From: Vreelandella zhuhanensis
GTDB lineage: Bacteria > Pseudomonadota > Gammaproteobacteria > Pseudomonadales > Halomonadaceae
DNA length: 64,000 nucleotides
Reading direction: 5' to 3'
Assembly (NCBI RefSeq): GCF_009793355.1
Contig: NZ_WTKP01000002.1
Span: 248,001 to 312,000 of the forward strand
Under the pieces are notes generated by a model. It made no database searches. It worked only from the letters and a program-made list of their open reading frames with translations, and was not told the origin of the DNA. Shown piece by piece: positions 44,777 to 53,161 of the stretch. Made by a program: the position numbers and the translations under genes. Position 1 is the stretch's first letter. Every line of letters starts with the position of its first letter.

Positions 44777-46459
44777 ATGCTGGTAAGGCTCGCCCCCGCC
44801 ATTACCATGGCGTTGCTGGTCGGCCCGGTAATGGCGGGGCTCGCCATGATGCTGCTTCCCGCCTTCGGTTATCTACCGGTGCTCGGCGGCGAGACCCTGA
44901 GCCTGGCGCCATGGCGTGAACTCTTCGCCCAGCCGGGGCTGGGGCGCTCGGTGTGGGTGAGTTTCTCCACCGGGCTTGTCACCACAACTGTGTCATTGAG
45001 TATCGTGGTGCTGTTTCTAGCCGCCGCCAGCGGCTCACGGCTGGACCGTGCGATTCGGCGCCTGGTATCGCCGTTACTATCTATTCCCCACGCCGCCACG
45101 GCGTTTGGGCTGGCATTTTTGATCGCGCCTTCAGGGCTGATTTCACGCTTTATCTCGCCGGCGCTGACCGGCTGGGAGCGTCCGCCGGATTTATTGATCG
45201 TCAACGATGCCTGGGGATTGACGCTCATGGCAGGGCTCGTCCTGAAAGAGATACCCTTTCTGCTGCTGATGAGCCTGGCCGCCCTGCCTCAACTGAACCC
45301 GGCGCAGCGCGTCATGATGGCCCGCTCGCTGGGCTATCGACCCACGATTGCCTGGTTCAAGGCGGTGTTGCCGGCGCTTTATCCGCTGATTCGCCTACCG
45401 GTCTATGCGGTGATCGCCTATGCGTCCTCGGTTGTCGATATGGCGATGATTCTGGGGCCGACCCTGCCCTCCACGCTCAGCGTATCGGTCTTGCAATGGT
45501 TTCATGACCCGGACTTGACCCGCCGCTTCATGGCCTCGGCAGGGGCGGTGCTGCAATTGGGCGTCACCATCGCCGCCCTGGCGACCTGGTGGGGGCTGGA
45601 AACCCTGGCTCGCCGCTCGATGCAGCACTGGATCGAGCGTGGCAACCGCAGGGGCGGCGAGCTCCCCCTGCGCATTGCAGGCCGTGGGTTGATTCTGCTG
45701 ACCACGCTGACCGCCTTTGCCGCGATCGGCGGCCTGGCTCTGTTCTCCTTTGCCGGCTTCTGGCGCTTTCCCGAGGCATTGCCGCAAGATTTTGTGGTTG
45801 TGCATTGGTTGCGTGCCTTGCCGTCCTTGCAATCCCCCCTGTTCACGACGGCGGCCATTGCCTGCGCTTCCACCTTGCTCGCCCTGGTGCTGGTACTCGC
45901 CACGCTGGAAAATGAATACCGGCGACAGATCCCGCCTTCACGCGCCCTGTGGCTACTTTATCTGCCGTTGATCGTGCCTCAGGTCGCCTTTCTGTTCGGG
46001 TTGGTGGTGGCGGCGGAAAGCCTGGGGATACGCCCGCAGCTAGGGCTGGTGGTGGCCGGACATTTACTCTTCGTTCTGCCCTACCTTTACCTATCGCTTG
46101 CCGAAGCCTACCGGCGTCTCGATCCGCGCTGGTTTCAGCTTTCGCGCACCCTGGGCGTTTCCCGACTGCGCACCTTCTTTCAAGTGCGCCTACCGTTGCT
46201 GCTGGCCCCGATTCTCACCGCCGTGGCCGTGGGGCTCGCCATAAGCATCGGCCAGTATCTGCCTACACAACTACTCGGCGGCGGGCGTGTCACGACGATT
46301 ACCACCGAGGCGGTGTCGCTCGCCTCAGGCGGCAACCGTCGCTTGATCGGCGTCTGGGCATTGGTGCAGGCTGTGCTCCCGTTAATCGGCTTCATGCTGG
46401 CAATCGGCTTGCCTCGATTGCTGTGGGCCAACCGAAGCGGCATGCGAGGTGCGCCTTGA
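44777..46459 (+). CDS. ABC transporter permease, two fused halves (YnjC-like)
   Basis: A 560-residue inner-membrane protein with about twelve hydrophobic segments. Two tandem permease halves each carry a coupling-loop-like EAA region: LNPAQRVMMARSLGY with its following Pro-rich segment in the first half, and LDPRWFQLSRTLGVSRLRTF in the second. That layout is the same as ThiP/FbpB/YnjC-type fused permeases. It serves the binding protein upstream and the ATPase downstream. Its TGA overlaps the TTG start of the ATPase gene by four bases. Confidence 0.88.
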   Translation: MLVRLAPAITMALLVGPVMAGLAMMLLPAFGYLPVLGGETLSLAPWRELFAQPGLGRSVWVSFSTGLVTTTVSLSIVVLFLAAASGSRLDRAIRRLVSPLLSIPHAATAFGLAFLIAPSGLISRFISPALTGWERPPDLLIVNDAWGLTLMAGLVLKEIPFLLLMSLAALPQLNPAQRVMMARSLGYRPTIAWFKAVLPALYPLIRLPVYAVIAYASSVVDMAMILGPTLPSTLSVSVLQWFHDPDLTRRFMASAGAVLQLGVTIAALATWWGLETLARRSMQHWIERGNRRGGELPLRIAGRGLILLTTLTAFAAIGGLALFSFAGFWRFPEALPQDFVVVHWLRALPSLQSPLFTTAAIACASTLLALVLVLATLENEYRRQIPPSRALWLLYLPLIVPQVAFLFGLVVAAESLGIRPQLGLVVAGHLLFVLPYLYLSLAEAYRRLDPRWFQLSRTLGVSRLRTFFQVRLPLLLAPILTAVAVGLAISIGQYLPTQLLGGGRVTTITTEAVSLASGGNRRLIGVWALVQAVLPLIGFMLAIGLPRLLWANRSGMRGAP

Positions 46460-47079
46460 ACGATTCGTTGATCTTGAAACAGGTACGCATCCAGCTGGAA
46501 AACCGCTGTCTGGTCGCCGTGGATCAAATCATTTCTCCTGGCGAGGTATTCACCGTGATGGGCCCTTCCGGCTCGGGAAAGTCCACGCTTCTGGCTTATG
46601 TGGCAGGCTTCCTGTCGCCCACCTTTCAAGCCGAAGGGGAAGTATGGCTGGGAAATCGCAACATCACCCATTTACCGGCGGAGTCTCGCGGGGTGGGGCT
46701 GCTGTTTCAGGACCCACTGTTATTCCCGCACTTGAGCGTGGCCGGTAACCTGGGATTCGGCCTGCCGCAACGTACACCGAACAAGGCCGAGTGCATTGAG
46801 CAGGCGCTTGAACAGATCAACCTGAGCGGCTTCGGCAATCGCGACCCGGCCACCCTTTCCGGGGGCCAGAAGTCGCGTGTCGCCTTGATGCGCCTGCTGC
46901 TTTCCAAACCCTGCGCGGTACTGCTGGATGAACCTTTTTCCAAGCTGGATACCACCCTGCGTAGGGAAATGCGCGACTTGGTATTCAGCCAGCTGCGCGA
47001 AGCGAGCCTGCCCAGCCTGTTGGTCACCCATGATCAGGAAGACGCCCAGGCAGCGGGAGGGTCACTGATTGAACTCTGA
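46456..47079 (+). CDS. ABC transporter ATPase (YnjD-like)
   Basis: A 207-residue nucleotide-binding subunit. Walker A is GPSGSGKST, the Q-loop GLLFQDPLLFPH, the signature LSGGQKSR, Walker B VLLDEPFSKLD and the switch His in LVTHDQEDA. The frame runs back to 45949 inside the permease gene. A TTG at 46456 with GAGGTG five bases before it gives the right N-terminus and the TTGA overlap, so I choose it. The protein is compact and lacks a regulatory C-terminal domain. The next gene starts 11 bases before its end. Confidence 0.9.
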   Translation: MNDSLILKQVRIQLENRCLVAVDQIISPGEVFTVMGPSGSGKSTLLAYVAGFLSPTFQAEGEVWLGNRNITHLPAESRGVGLLFQDPLLFPHLSVAGNLGFGLPQRTPNKAECIEQALEQINLSGFGNRDPATLSGGQKSRVALMRLLLSKPCAVLLDEPFSKLDTTLRREMRDLVFSQLREASLPSLLVTHDQEDAQAAGGSLIEL

Positions 47080-47761
47080 ACATCACCTGAGCATCGTGAT
47101 GCCCGTCTTGAACGAGGCAGGCACGCTCGCTGCGACACTCGAAGCGCTTATTCCGCTACGACACGGCGGCGTGGAAGTCATCGTGGTGGATGGTGGCAGT
47201 CAAGATGCCACCCTCACCCTCGCCCGTCCGCTTGCCGATCAGGTGCTGGAAGGCCCGGTTGGCCGCGCGCGGCAGATGAACCTCGGGGCTTATGCAGCCA
47301 GCGGTGAGTGGTTGCTGTTTCTGCACGCCGATACACGCCTGCCTGAAGACGCCCTGCCCGCGATTTCCCGGGCATTGGGCGGCAATCGAGTGTGGGGGCG
47401 ATTCGATATTCATTTGAGCGGTGCCAGTTCCATGCTGCCCATGATCAGCGCCATGATGAACCGGCGTTCGCGGCTCACCGGGATTGCCACCGGCGACCAG
47501 GCGATGTTCATGACCCGAAATGCCTTTGAGCGGGTCGGCGGGTTTCTCGACCAGCCGCTGATGGAGGATATCGAGATATCACGCAAGCTCAAGCGGCTTT
47601 CAAGACCCGCCTGCCTGGGGCAGAAAGTCACCAGTGCCGGAAGGCGCTGGGATAAGCATGGCGCCTGGAAGACCATTTTACTGATGTGGCGGCTACGTTA
47701 CCGCTACTGGCGGGGTGAGACCGCCGAGCGTCTGGCAGAGGAGTACCGTCATGCACGCTGA
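47069..47761 (+). CDS. family 2 glycosyltransferase, selenodomain-associated transferase 2 type
   Basis: A 230-residue GT-A protein. LSIVMPVLNEAGTLAATLEAL and VIVVDGGSQDATL start the nucleotide-sugar site, and LFLHADTRLP holds the metal-binding Asp-x-Asp-like motif. GRFDIHLSG and TGDQAMFMTR fit the rSAM/selenodomain-associated transferase 2 (TIGR04283) pattern, a family of unknown product. The TTG start is preceded by GGGAGG and lies inside the end of the ATPase gene (11-base overlap). The next gene overlaps its own end by 11 bases, so the three are coupled. The C-terminus is basic and Trp/Arg-rich. Confidence 0.82.
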   Translation: MNSEHHLSIVMPVLNEAGTLAATLEALIPLRHGGVEVIVVDGGSQDATLTLARPLADQVLEGPVGRARQMNLGAYAASGEWLLFLHADTRLPEDALPAISRALGGNRVWGRFDIHLSGASSMLPMISAMMNRRSRLTGIATGDQAMFMTRNAFERVGGFLDQPLMEDIEISRKLKRLSRPACLGQKVTSAGRRWDKHGAWKTILLMWRLRYRYWRGETAERLAEEYRHAR

Positions 47762-48365
47762 CATTCAGTTGGGTATTCTGGCCAAGGCGCCACTGCCCGG
47801 CCAGGCAAAGACGCGTTTGATTCCAGGCGTGGGGGCGCAACGAGCCGCCCGGATTCATGCCGACCTGGTGCGACATAGCGTGGCCACCGCCTGTCAGGCG
47901 TTTGCAGGCTCTCAAATCACCCTCTGGACGGCGCTGGATCACGCTCATCCCTTGTTCATCGAGCTTCAAGCGCACTATGCCGTAAGCCTGGCGCCCCAGC
48001 CGGAAGGCGATTTGGGTGCGCGGATGTTGCATGCGCTAAGCCGCGCGCCAGGGCCGACATTGTTGATGGGCAGCGATTGCCCGCTGATTAGCCCTGCGCT
48101 GCTGCGGCACTGTAGCCAAGCACTCGCCGACCATGACGTAGTGATATTGCCTGCCGAAGACGGCGGTTATGGGTTGATCGGCATGACCCACCCCCAGCCG
48201 GAGCTGTTCAGGGAAATCGCCTGGGGAAGCGCTCAGGTCATGGCGATGACTCACCAACGCATCCAGCAACTGGGGCTGTCGCTTGCCTGCCCGGCTACCC
48301 TCTGGGACATTGATCACCCTGAAGACTGGGCGCGCTGGCAAGCACTTAACGTATCGCTGCTGTAA
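47751..48365 (+). CDS. TIGR04282-type nucleotidyl/glycosyl transferase-like protein
   Basis: A 204-residue protein with the start GILAKAPLPGQAKTRLIPG, a nucleotide-binding signature like that of sugar nucleotidyltransferases. LLMGSDCPLISPALL and LPAEDGGYGLIGM follow. Together these are the marks of rSAM/selenodomain-associated transferase 1 (TIGR04282, DUF2064), often found beside transferase 2 as here. AGAGGAG lies seven bases before the ATG. The frame opens at 47715. The product is unknown. A 53-base gap separates it from the next gene. Confidence 0.85.
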   Translation: MHADIQLGILAKAPLPGQAKTRLIPGVGAQRAARIHADLVRHSVATACQAFAGSQITLWTALDHAHPLFIELQAHYAVSLAPQPEGDLGARMLHALSRAPGPTLLMGSDCPLISPALLRHCSQALADHDVVILPAEDGGYGLIGMTHPQPELFREIAWGSAQVMAMTHQRIQQLGLSLACPATLWDIDHPEDWARWQALNVSLL

Positions 48366-48418
48366 GGTTTGCGTGTTTCCAACGACCTAGCTATTCATTC
48401 CTCCTACGAGATACGCCC

Positions 48419-50572
48419 GTGACGAGACAACGCCTGTTCATTGCCGCCCTGGTGGCGCTTGCCATCGCTGCCTTCTTTCTGACCGGCCTCGATGAATTTT
48501 TCACCCTGGCCAACCTCCAGGCGTATCAAGCTCAGTTTCAACAGCTGTTCGTGCAGCACCCCTGGCAGGTCGGCGGGGGCTTCTTTGCGATTTACGTGGT
48601 GATGGCCACGCTTTCGCTGCCCGGCGCCACCCTGCTGACGCTGTTGGGCGGCGCCTTGTTCGGCCTGGGCTGGGGGCTCTTGATCATTTCCTTCGCCAGC
48701 ACCATCGGGGCGACGCTCGCCTTTCTGTTGTCACGGTTTCTGTTTCGCAAGCTTATCGAGCAGCGCTTTCCTCGCCAGTTGGAAACGGTCAATCGCGGTA
48801 TCCAGCGCGATGGCGCCCTTTACCTTTTCTCCTTGCGCCTGGTACCGGTGTTTCCCTTTTTCATCATCAACCTGGTGATGGGCCTGACGCGAATCAAGAC
48901 CGTCACCTTCTACTGGGTGAGCCAAGTCGGCATGCTGCCGGGCACCTTGGTCTATGTAAATGCCGGGGGACAGCTGGGCGAACTGGAATCCCTGGGCGGG
49001 GTACTGTCGCCGTCGCTCTTGGCTTCTTTTGCTTTGCTTGCGGTGTTCCCCTGGGTCGCCCGGCGCCTGGTGCTGCTGGTTCAGCGGCGCAAGATGTATC
49101 GGGGGTTCACTCGGCCCAAGCACTTTGACTACGACATCCTGGTGATCGGCGCGGGCTCCGCCGGCCTGGTGGCAAGCTATATCGCCAGTGCGGTCAAGGC
49201 CAAGGTCGCGCTGGTCGAACGCGACAAGATGGGCGGCGACTGTCTGAATACCGGCTGTGTGCCTTCCAAGGCGCTGATACGCGCCGCGCGTAGCGCCCAT
49301 GAGGTTCGCAATGCCCATCGCTTCGGCATCAAGACCCAGCAACCCGAGGTCGATTTTGCGGCGGTCATGGGCCATGTGCATGAAGCCGTTGCCAACGTCG
49401 CCCCTCACGACAGCGTAGAGCGCTATACCGGGCTTGGGGTGGATGTCATTCAGGACAGCGCCACCCTGGTTTCGCCCTGGGAAGTTCAGGTCGGCGACAA
49501 GATTCTCAACGCCCGGCATATCGTCCTGGCCACCGGCGCCCGGCCGAAGGTGCCGCACCTGCCGGGAATAGAGCAGATCGACGTGCTCACCTCGGAAAAC
49601 CTCTGGTCACTGACGACGTTGCCCGAGCGTCTGGTGGTGCTTGGCGGGGGCGCTATCGGCTGCGAATTGAGCCAGAGCTTCGCACGCCTGGGTAGCCGGG
49701 TCAGCCTGGTGGAGGGCGCAGATCAACTGCTCGGCGGCGAAGACAGCGAGGTCGGCGAACACGTCACCCAGGTACTCGGCAGCGAAGGAATCGATGTGCT
49801 TACCCAGGCAAAGGCACTGGAAGTGATTGCCACCGATGAAGGCCACGCTTTGGTGATCGAACATGACGGAAAGCGTCGTACACTGCCTTTCGACCGGCTG
49901 CTGGTCAGCGTGGGGCGCCAGGCCAATACCCAAGGGCTGGGATTGGAGGCGCTGGGCATCAGTGCTTCTGAGTCAGGCACGCTGGAGCTGAATAACCGCC
50001 TGCAGACCCGCATGCCCAATATCTGGGCCTGCGGTGATCTCGCCGGGCCTTACCAGCTGACGCATGCCGCCGCTCATCAGGCTTGGCACGCCACGGTCAA
50101 TGCGCTGTTCGGCGAACTCAAGAGCTTTGCCGTGGATTATCGCTTCATGCCGGCGGTTGTCTATGTGCAACCGGAAGTCGCCCGGGTGGGGCTCAACGAA
50201 AAGCAGGCCAAGGCCAAAGGCATTGATTATGAGCTCACTCATTACGCCATGAAAGAAAGCGACCGGGCCATCGCCGAAGGCGCGACGCAAGGCTTTATCA
50301 AGGTACTGACGGTGCCCGGGCGTGATCGCATTCTGGGCGCGACCATCGTGGCCGAAAATGCCGGAGAATGGCTGGGGGAATTCACCCTGGCCATGAAGCA
50401 CGGCCTGGGGTTGAACAAGTTATTGGGCACCATTCACCCCTACCCCACCCTGGGCGAAGCCGCCAAGGCAACGGCCGGGGTATGGAAGAACGCCCACAAA
50501 CCCGAGCGCTTGTTGCGCCTGCTAAAGCGCTACTTTGCCTGGCGGCGCAAGGATGATGAGGTGTCTTCGTGA
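48419..50572 (+). CDS. VTT (TVP38/TMEM64) domain fused to a pyridine nucleotide-disulfide oxidoreductase
   Basis: A 717-residue two-part protein. Residues 1-230 form a TVP38/TMEM64 (VTT) membrane domain with GATLLTLLGGALFGLGWG and the FPFFIINLVMGL segment. From about 235 a flavoprotein of the mercuric reductase/lipoamide dehydrogenase group follows: FAD loop VIGAGSAGL, redox disulfide Cys275-x4-Cys280 (GGDCLNTGCVPSK), NAD loop GGGAIGCELSQSF, second FAD motif IWACGDLAG and the C-terminal HPYPTLGEA with the catalytic His. It lacks the C-terminal Cys pair of MerA, so mercury reduction is unlikely. The start is GTG. The electron acceptor is unknown. Confidence 0.88.
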   Translation: MTRQRLFIAALVALAIAAFFLTGLDEFFTLANLQAYQAQFQQLFVQHPWQVGGGFFAIYVVMATLSLPGATLLTLLGGALFGLGWGLLIISFASTIGATLAFLLSRFLFRKLIEQRFPRQLETVNRGIQRDGALYLFSLRLVPVFPFFIINLVMGLTRIKTVTFYWVSQVGMLPGTLVYVNAGGQLGELESLGGVLSPSLLASFALLAVFPWVARRLVLLVQRRKMYRGFTRPKHFDYDILVIGAGSAGLVASYIASAVKAKVALVERDKMGGDCLNTGCVPSKALIRAARSAHEVRNAHRFGIKTQQPEVDFAAVMGHVHEAVANVAPHDSVERYTGLGVDVIQDSATLVSPWEVQVGDKILNARHIVLATGARPKVPHLPGIEQIDVLTSENLWSLTTLPERLVVLGGGAIGCELSQSFARLGSRVSLVEGADQLLGGEDSEVGEHVTQVLGSEGIDVLTQAKALEVIATDEGHALVIEHDGKRRTLPFDRLLVSVGRQANTQGLGLEALGISASESGTLELNNRLQTRMPNIWACGDLAGPYQLTHAAAHQAWHATVNALFGELKSFAVDYRFMPAVVYVQPEVARVGLNEKQAKAKGIDYELTHYAMKESDRAIAEGATQGFIKVLTVPGRDRILGATIVAENAGEWLGEFTLAMKHGLGLNKLLGTIHPYPTLGEAAKATAGVWKNAHKPERLLRLLKRYFAWRRKDDEVSS

Positions 50573-51696
50573 AGAAACTGGTGCTGGTCGGTGCCGGACA
50601 CGCCCATGCCTTCGTGCTGGAAGCTTTCGCCGAACGCCCGGATGCGGGCATTGAGCTGACGCTGATCAGCGATCGCCCCAAGGCCGCCTATTCCGGTTGT
50701 GTACCCGCCTGGCTGGCCGGGGAATGCTCCCTGGAAGAAGCGCAGATCGATATCGCCGCTTTATGCGAGCGGGCCGGTGCCCGCTTGATTGTGGAGCCCG
50801 CGGTGGCGGTCGACGGTGCAAACCGCCATGTAACATTGGCTGGCGGTGAGAAAATCAGTTTTGATATCGCCTCTCTCAATGTCGGCTCGACCCTTGAAAG
50901 ACCAGCGCAGCAAAGCGATTCCCCGCCGTACCTTCTGGCCATGCGCCCCTTGAATGAGCTTCAACGGCGCTGGCAAGACTTGCTGGAAACAGTACAGGCC
51001 TGGCCGGGTGGGACCGAGCGCCGCGTGCTTGGGGTGGGTGGCGGTGCGGCGGGATGCGAAACCCTGATGAGCGTCCTGACACAACTCAGGTCACAGCGCC
51101 CGGATATCATCTGGCGCGGCACCTTGATGAGTGCGGGAAAGCAGCCACTGCCCGAGGCGGGCCGCTTGCCGCGCGCGCTGGTGAGGCGCGCGCTCAAGCA
51201 AGCGGGTGTGACCTGGCAAGGAAACTCACGGGGAGAAGCGCTCGTTAAAGGCGCAGTACGCGATCACCAGGGGCGGCAACATCCGGCGGATATCGTGCTC
51301 TGGGCCACTGGTGCGGTCGGCCATGGCTGGCTTGTCGCAAGTGACTTACCGCTGGATAAAAAAGGCTTCATCAAGGTAGAAAACACCCTGACAGTAAGCG
51401 GCATGCCTCAGCTGTTTGCCGCCGGGGACTGCACGGCCTTCGACCCGCCGTTGCCCAATGCCGGCGTCTATGCGGTACGCATGGGGCCACCTCTGGCTGA
51501 AAACCTGCGCCACGCCTGCCATGGCCAGGCACTCAAGCCCTGGCAACCACCCAGGCGCGTACTCGCCTTGATCGGTACCGGCGATGGCCGAGCCATTGCC
51601 AGCCGCGGTTTTATCGGATTTTCCGGGCGCTGGGTGTGGCGCTGGAAAAAACGCATCGATGCGCGCTTTATCGCCCGCTTCAACCGGCCTTTCTGA
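50569..51696 (+). CDS. FAD-dependent oxidoreductase of the SelD-N-terminal type
   Basis: A 375-residue FAD/NAD-binding protein (KLVLVGAGHAHAFVLEAF start, GVGGGAAGCE in the middle, LFAAGDCTAFDP near the end). The His after the GAGH loop and the YSGCVPAWLAG segment match TIGR03169, the oxidoreductase often fused to the N-terminus of selenophosphate synthetase SelD. Here the SelD part is absent: the protein stops after a basic tail. The GTG start overlaps the previous stop by four bases (GTGA), with GAGGTG ahead, so it is coupled to the VTT-oxidoreductase fusion. It may be a quinone-linked oxidoreductase. It ends inside the convergent META gene. Confidence 0.85.
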   Translation: MKKLVLVGAGHAHAFVLEAFAERPDAGIELTLISDRPKAAYSGCVPAWLAGECSLEEAQIDIAALCERAGARLIVEPAVAVDGANRHVTLAGGEKISFDIASLNVGSTLERPAQQSDSPPYLLAMRPLNELQRRWQDLLETVQAWPGGTERRVLGVGGGAAGCETLMSVLTQLRSQRPDIIWRGTLMSAGKQPLPEAGRLPRALVRRALKQAGVTWQGNSRGEALVKGAVRDHQGRQHPADIVLWATGAVGHGWLVASDLPLDKKGFIKVENTLTVSGMPQLFAAGDCTAFDPPLPNAGVYAVRMGPPLAENLRHACHGQALKPWQPPRRVLALIGTGDGRAIASRGFIGFSGRWVWRWKKRIDARFIARFNRPF

Positions 51697-52141
51697 AACC
51701 GCCCAGCACCCGGCTGTCGGGGCCGAAGAACACCAGGCGGTCATGGTCGATCAGGTAGCGATAGGCCGTTTCCAGCATATTGGTGACTCGCTGTGCATCT
51801 TCCAGCTGTGGGCAGGCCATACGCGTGGTGGCCAATTCGCTCACTTCGATACGCTGGTTGTCGCCCAATGCCACTTCGCCGCTGAAGCGGTTGCAGCCAT
51901 CGTGGCCGCTCAGCTTGCCGTTGGCCTCGATACGAAAGTACGGCGTTTCCGGCATGGAAAGTCGCTCATTCGTGCCTACCAGGAGCAGATTCCAGCGCTG
52001 CTCCACCACCGGGCCAAAAAGCCCTTGCGATGACGGCTCATCCAGGCGTTGGGTATCCGGGGTACTGCTGCAACCCACAAGCCCCAAAATCACCGCCGCC
52101 AGGACTGCCAGCGGGGCGATACGGTATGCGCTTTTCATCAT
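51680..52141 (-). CDS. META-domain lipoprotein
   Basis: A 153-residue lipoprotein. The signal ends with the lipobox LVGC (Cys24), so the protein is lipid-anchored. The META domain follows (RWNLLLVG, then FRIEANGKLSGHDGCNRFSGEV and TRMACPQ). META domains occur in the heat-inducible HslJ, which supports novobiocin resistance, but the function is not known in general. The frame opens at 52204. ATG 52141 or 52138 gives a normal signal. It lies 29 bases after gloA, in a DUF411-gloA-META unit, and its end overlaps the convergent oxidoreductase gene by 17 bases. Confidence 0.83.
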   Translation of the reverse strand: MMKSAYRIAPLAVLAAVILGLVGCSSTPDTQRLDEPSSQGLFGPVVEQRWNLLLVGTNERLSMPETPYFRIEANGKLSGHDGCNRFSGEVALGDNQRIEVSELATTRMACPQLEDAQRVTNMLETAYRYLIDHDRLVFFGPDSRVLGGFRKAG

Positions 52142-52170
52142 CAATATCTCGCTTAACAAGTGCCGGCCTG

Positions 52171-52611
52171 TTACCAGGTACCGGTCTTTTCCATGGACAC
52201 CCAAGGCTCCCGGGGAGCAAGGGCATCGCCTTTTTGCAGCAGTTCGATGGAGATGCCATCGGGGCTTTTGACGAACGCCATATGCCCATCATGCGGCGGG
52301 CGATTGATGGTCACACCATTATCCAGCAGGTGCTGGCATAAGGCGTAGATATCCTCGACACGATAAGCCAGGTGACCGAAATTGCGCCCACCCGTATAGG
52401 TTTCCGGGTCCCAATTGTAGGTCAGTTCGATCTCGGGAGCCTGATGCTCCTCGGAGCTGGCTTGATCGTCGGGGGCCGCCAGAAACACCAGCGTGAAACG
52501 GCCTTTTTCACTTTCCTTGCGGCGCACTTCCTTGAGACCCAACAGATCGCAGTAAAAATGCAGTGAGGCGTCCAGGTCACTGACACGCAGCATGCTATGC
52601 AGGTATTGCAT
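52171..52611 (-). CDS. gloA: lactoylglutathione lyase (glyoxalase I)
   Basis: A 146-residue glyoxalase I that converts the methylglyoxal-glutathione hemithioacetal to lactoylglutathione. Metal ligands fit the Ni-type enzyme: His5 (MQYLH), a Glu in EIELTYNW, a His in FGHLAYRV and a Glu in [14 protein letters not shown] lies before the ATG. It follows the DUF411 gene by 15 bases. Presence of gloA implies glutathione and methylglyoxal detoxification in this cell. Confidence 0.95.
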   Translation of the reverse strand: MQYLHSMLRVSDLDASLHFYCDLLGLKEVRRKESEKGRFTLVFLAAPDDQASSEEHQAPEIELTYNWDPETYTGGRNFGHLAYRVEDIYALCQHLLDNGVTINRPPHDGHMAFVKSPDGISIELLQKGDALAPREPWVSMEKTGTW

Positions 52612-52626
52612 AGTGACTCTCCTTGC

Positions 52627-53085
52627 TCAGTGGGTATATTCGCGGAAGATTTCCGGGGTCCGGTCATCGCGAGTAAAGCTCAGCACCGCATAGTCATCCA
52701 CACGGCCAGTTTCCATACCCGGGGTGCCGTGCGGCATACCCGGCACGCTCAGCCCGGCGATATCCGGGCGCTGTTCCAGCAGTTGCTTGATATCCGCTGC
52801 CGGCACATGGCCTTCGATCACATAACCTTCGACCATGGCGGTGTGACAGGAAGCCAATTCCGGGGCGACGCCCTGTTCTATCTTGATCGAGCGCATATCG
52901 GGCTCTTTGTGATGCGCCACCTCGAAACCATTGTCTTGCAAATGTTCCACCCAGGCGCCGCAACAGCCGCAATTGGGGTCGCTGTGCACTTCGATGACAG
53001 GGTCGGCAAAGGCCGGTGAAGCCCCCGCGAACACCGCCAGCAGACAAGCACCGGATAACAGCTTGTTTATACGAGAATGTGACAT
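52627..53085 (-). CDS. DUF411 periplasmic metal-binding protein
   Basis: A 152-residue exported protein with a signal peptide (KLLSGACLLAVFAGASPAFA). The mature start DPNCGCCGAWVEHLQ is the CGCC metal-site pattern of DUF411, a family often found near copper or silver resistance genes. YVIEGHVPAADI and SVPGMPHGTPGME add the Met/His-rich segments seen in that family. A role in copper binding is inferred from the family and is not shown here. It is divergent from the YdjM-type gene and heads the DUF411-gloA-META unit. Confidence 0.85.
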   Translation of the reverse strand: MSHSRINKLLSGACLLAVFAGASPAFADPVIEVHSDPNCGCCGAWVEHLQDNGFEVAHHKEPDMRSIKIEQGVAPELASCHTAMVEGYVIEGHVPAADIKQLLEQRPDIAGLSVPGMPHGTPGMETGRVDDYAVLSFTRDDRTPEIFREYTH

Positions 53086-53161
53086 GGCGACGACCTTTTG
53101 AATAAAACGGTATAGTTAAATGATTCCCCATCTTAGCTGTGATTGCTGATAGGAGAAAGCC

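Noticed and set aside
48419-50572. Mercuric reductase
   Set aside because: The disulfide site is similar, but the C-terminal vicinal Cys pair and the N-terminal metal-binding domain are absent, and no mer genes are nearby.
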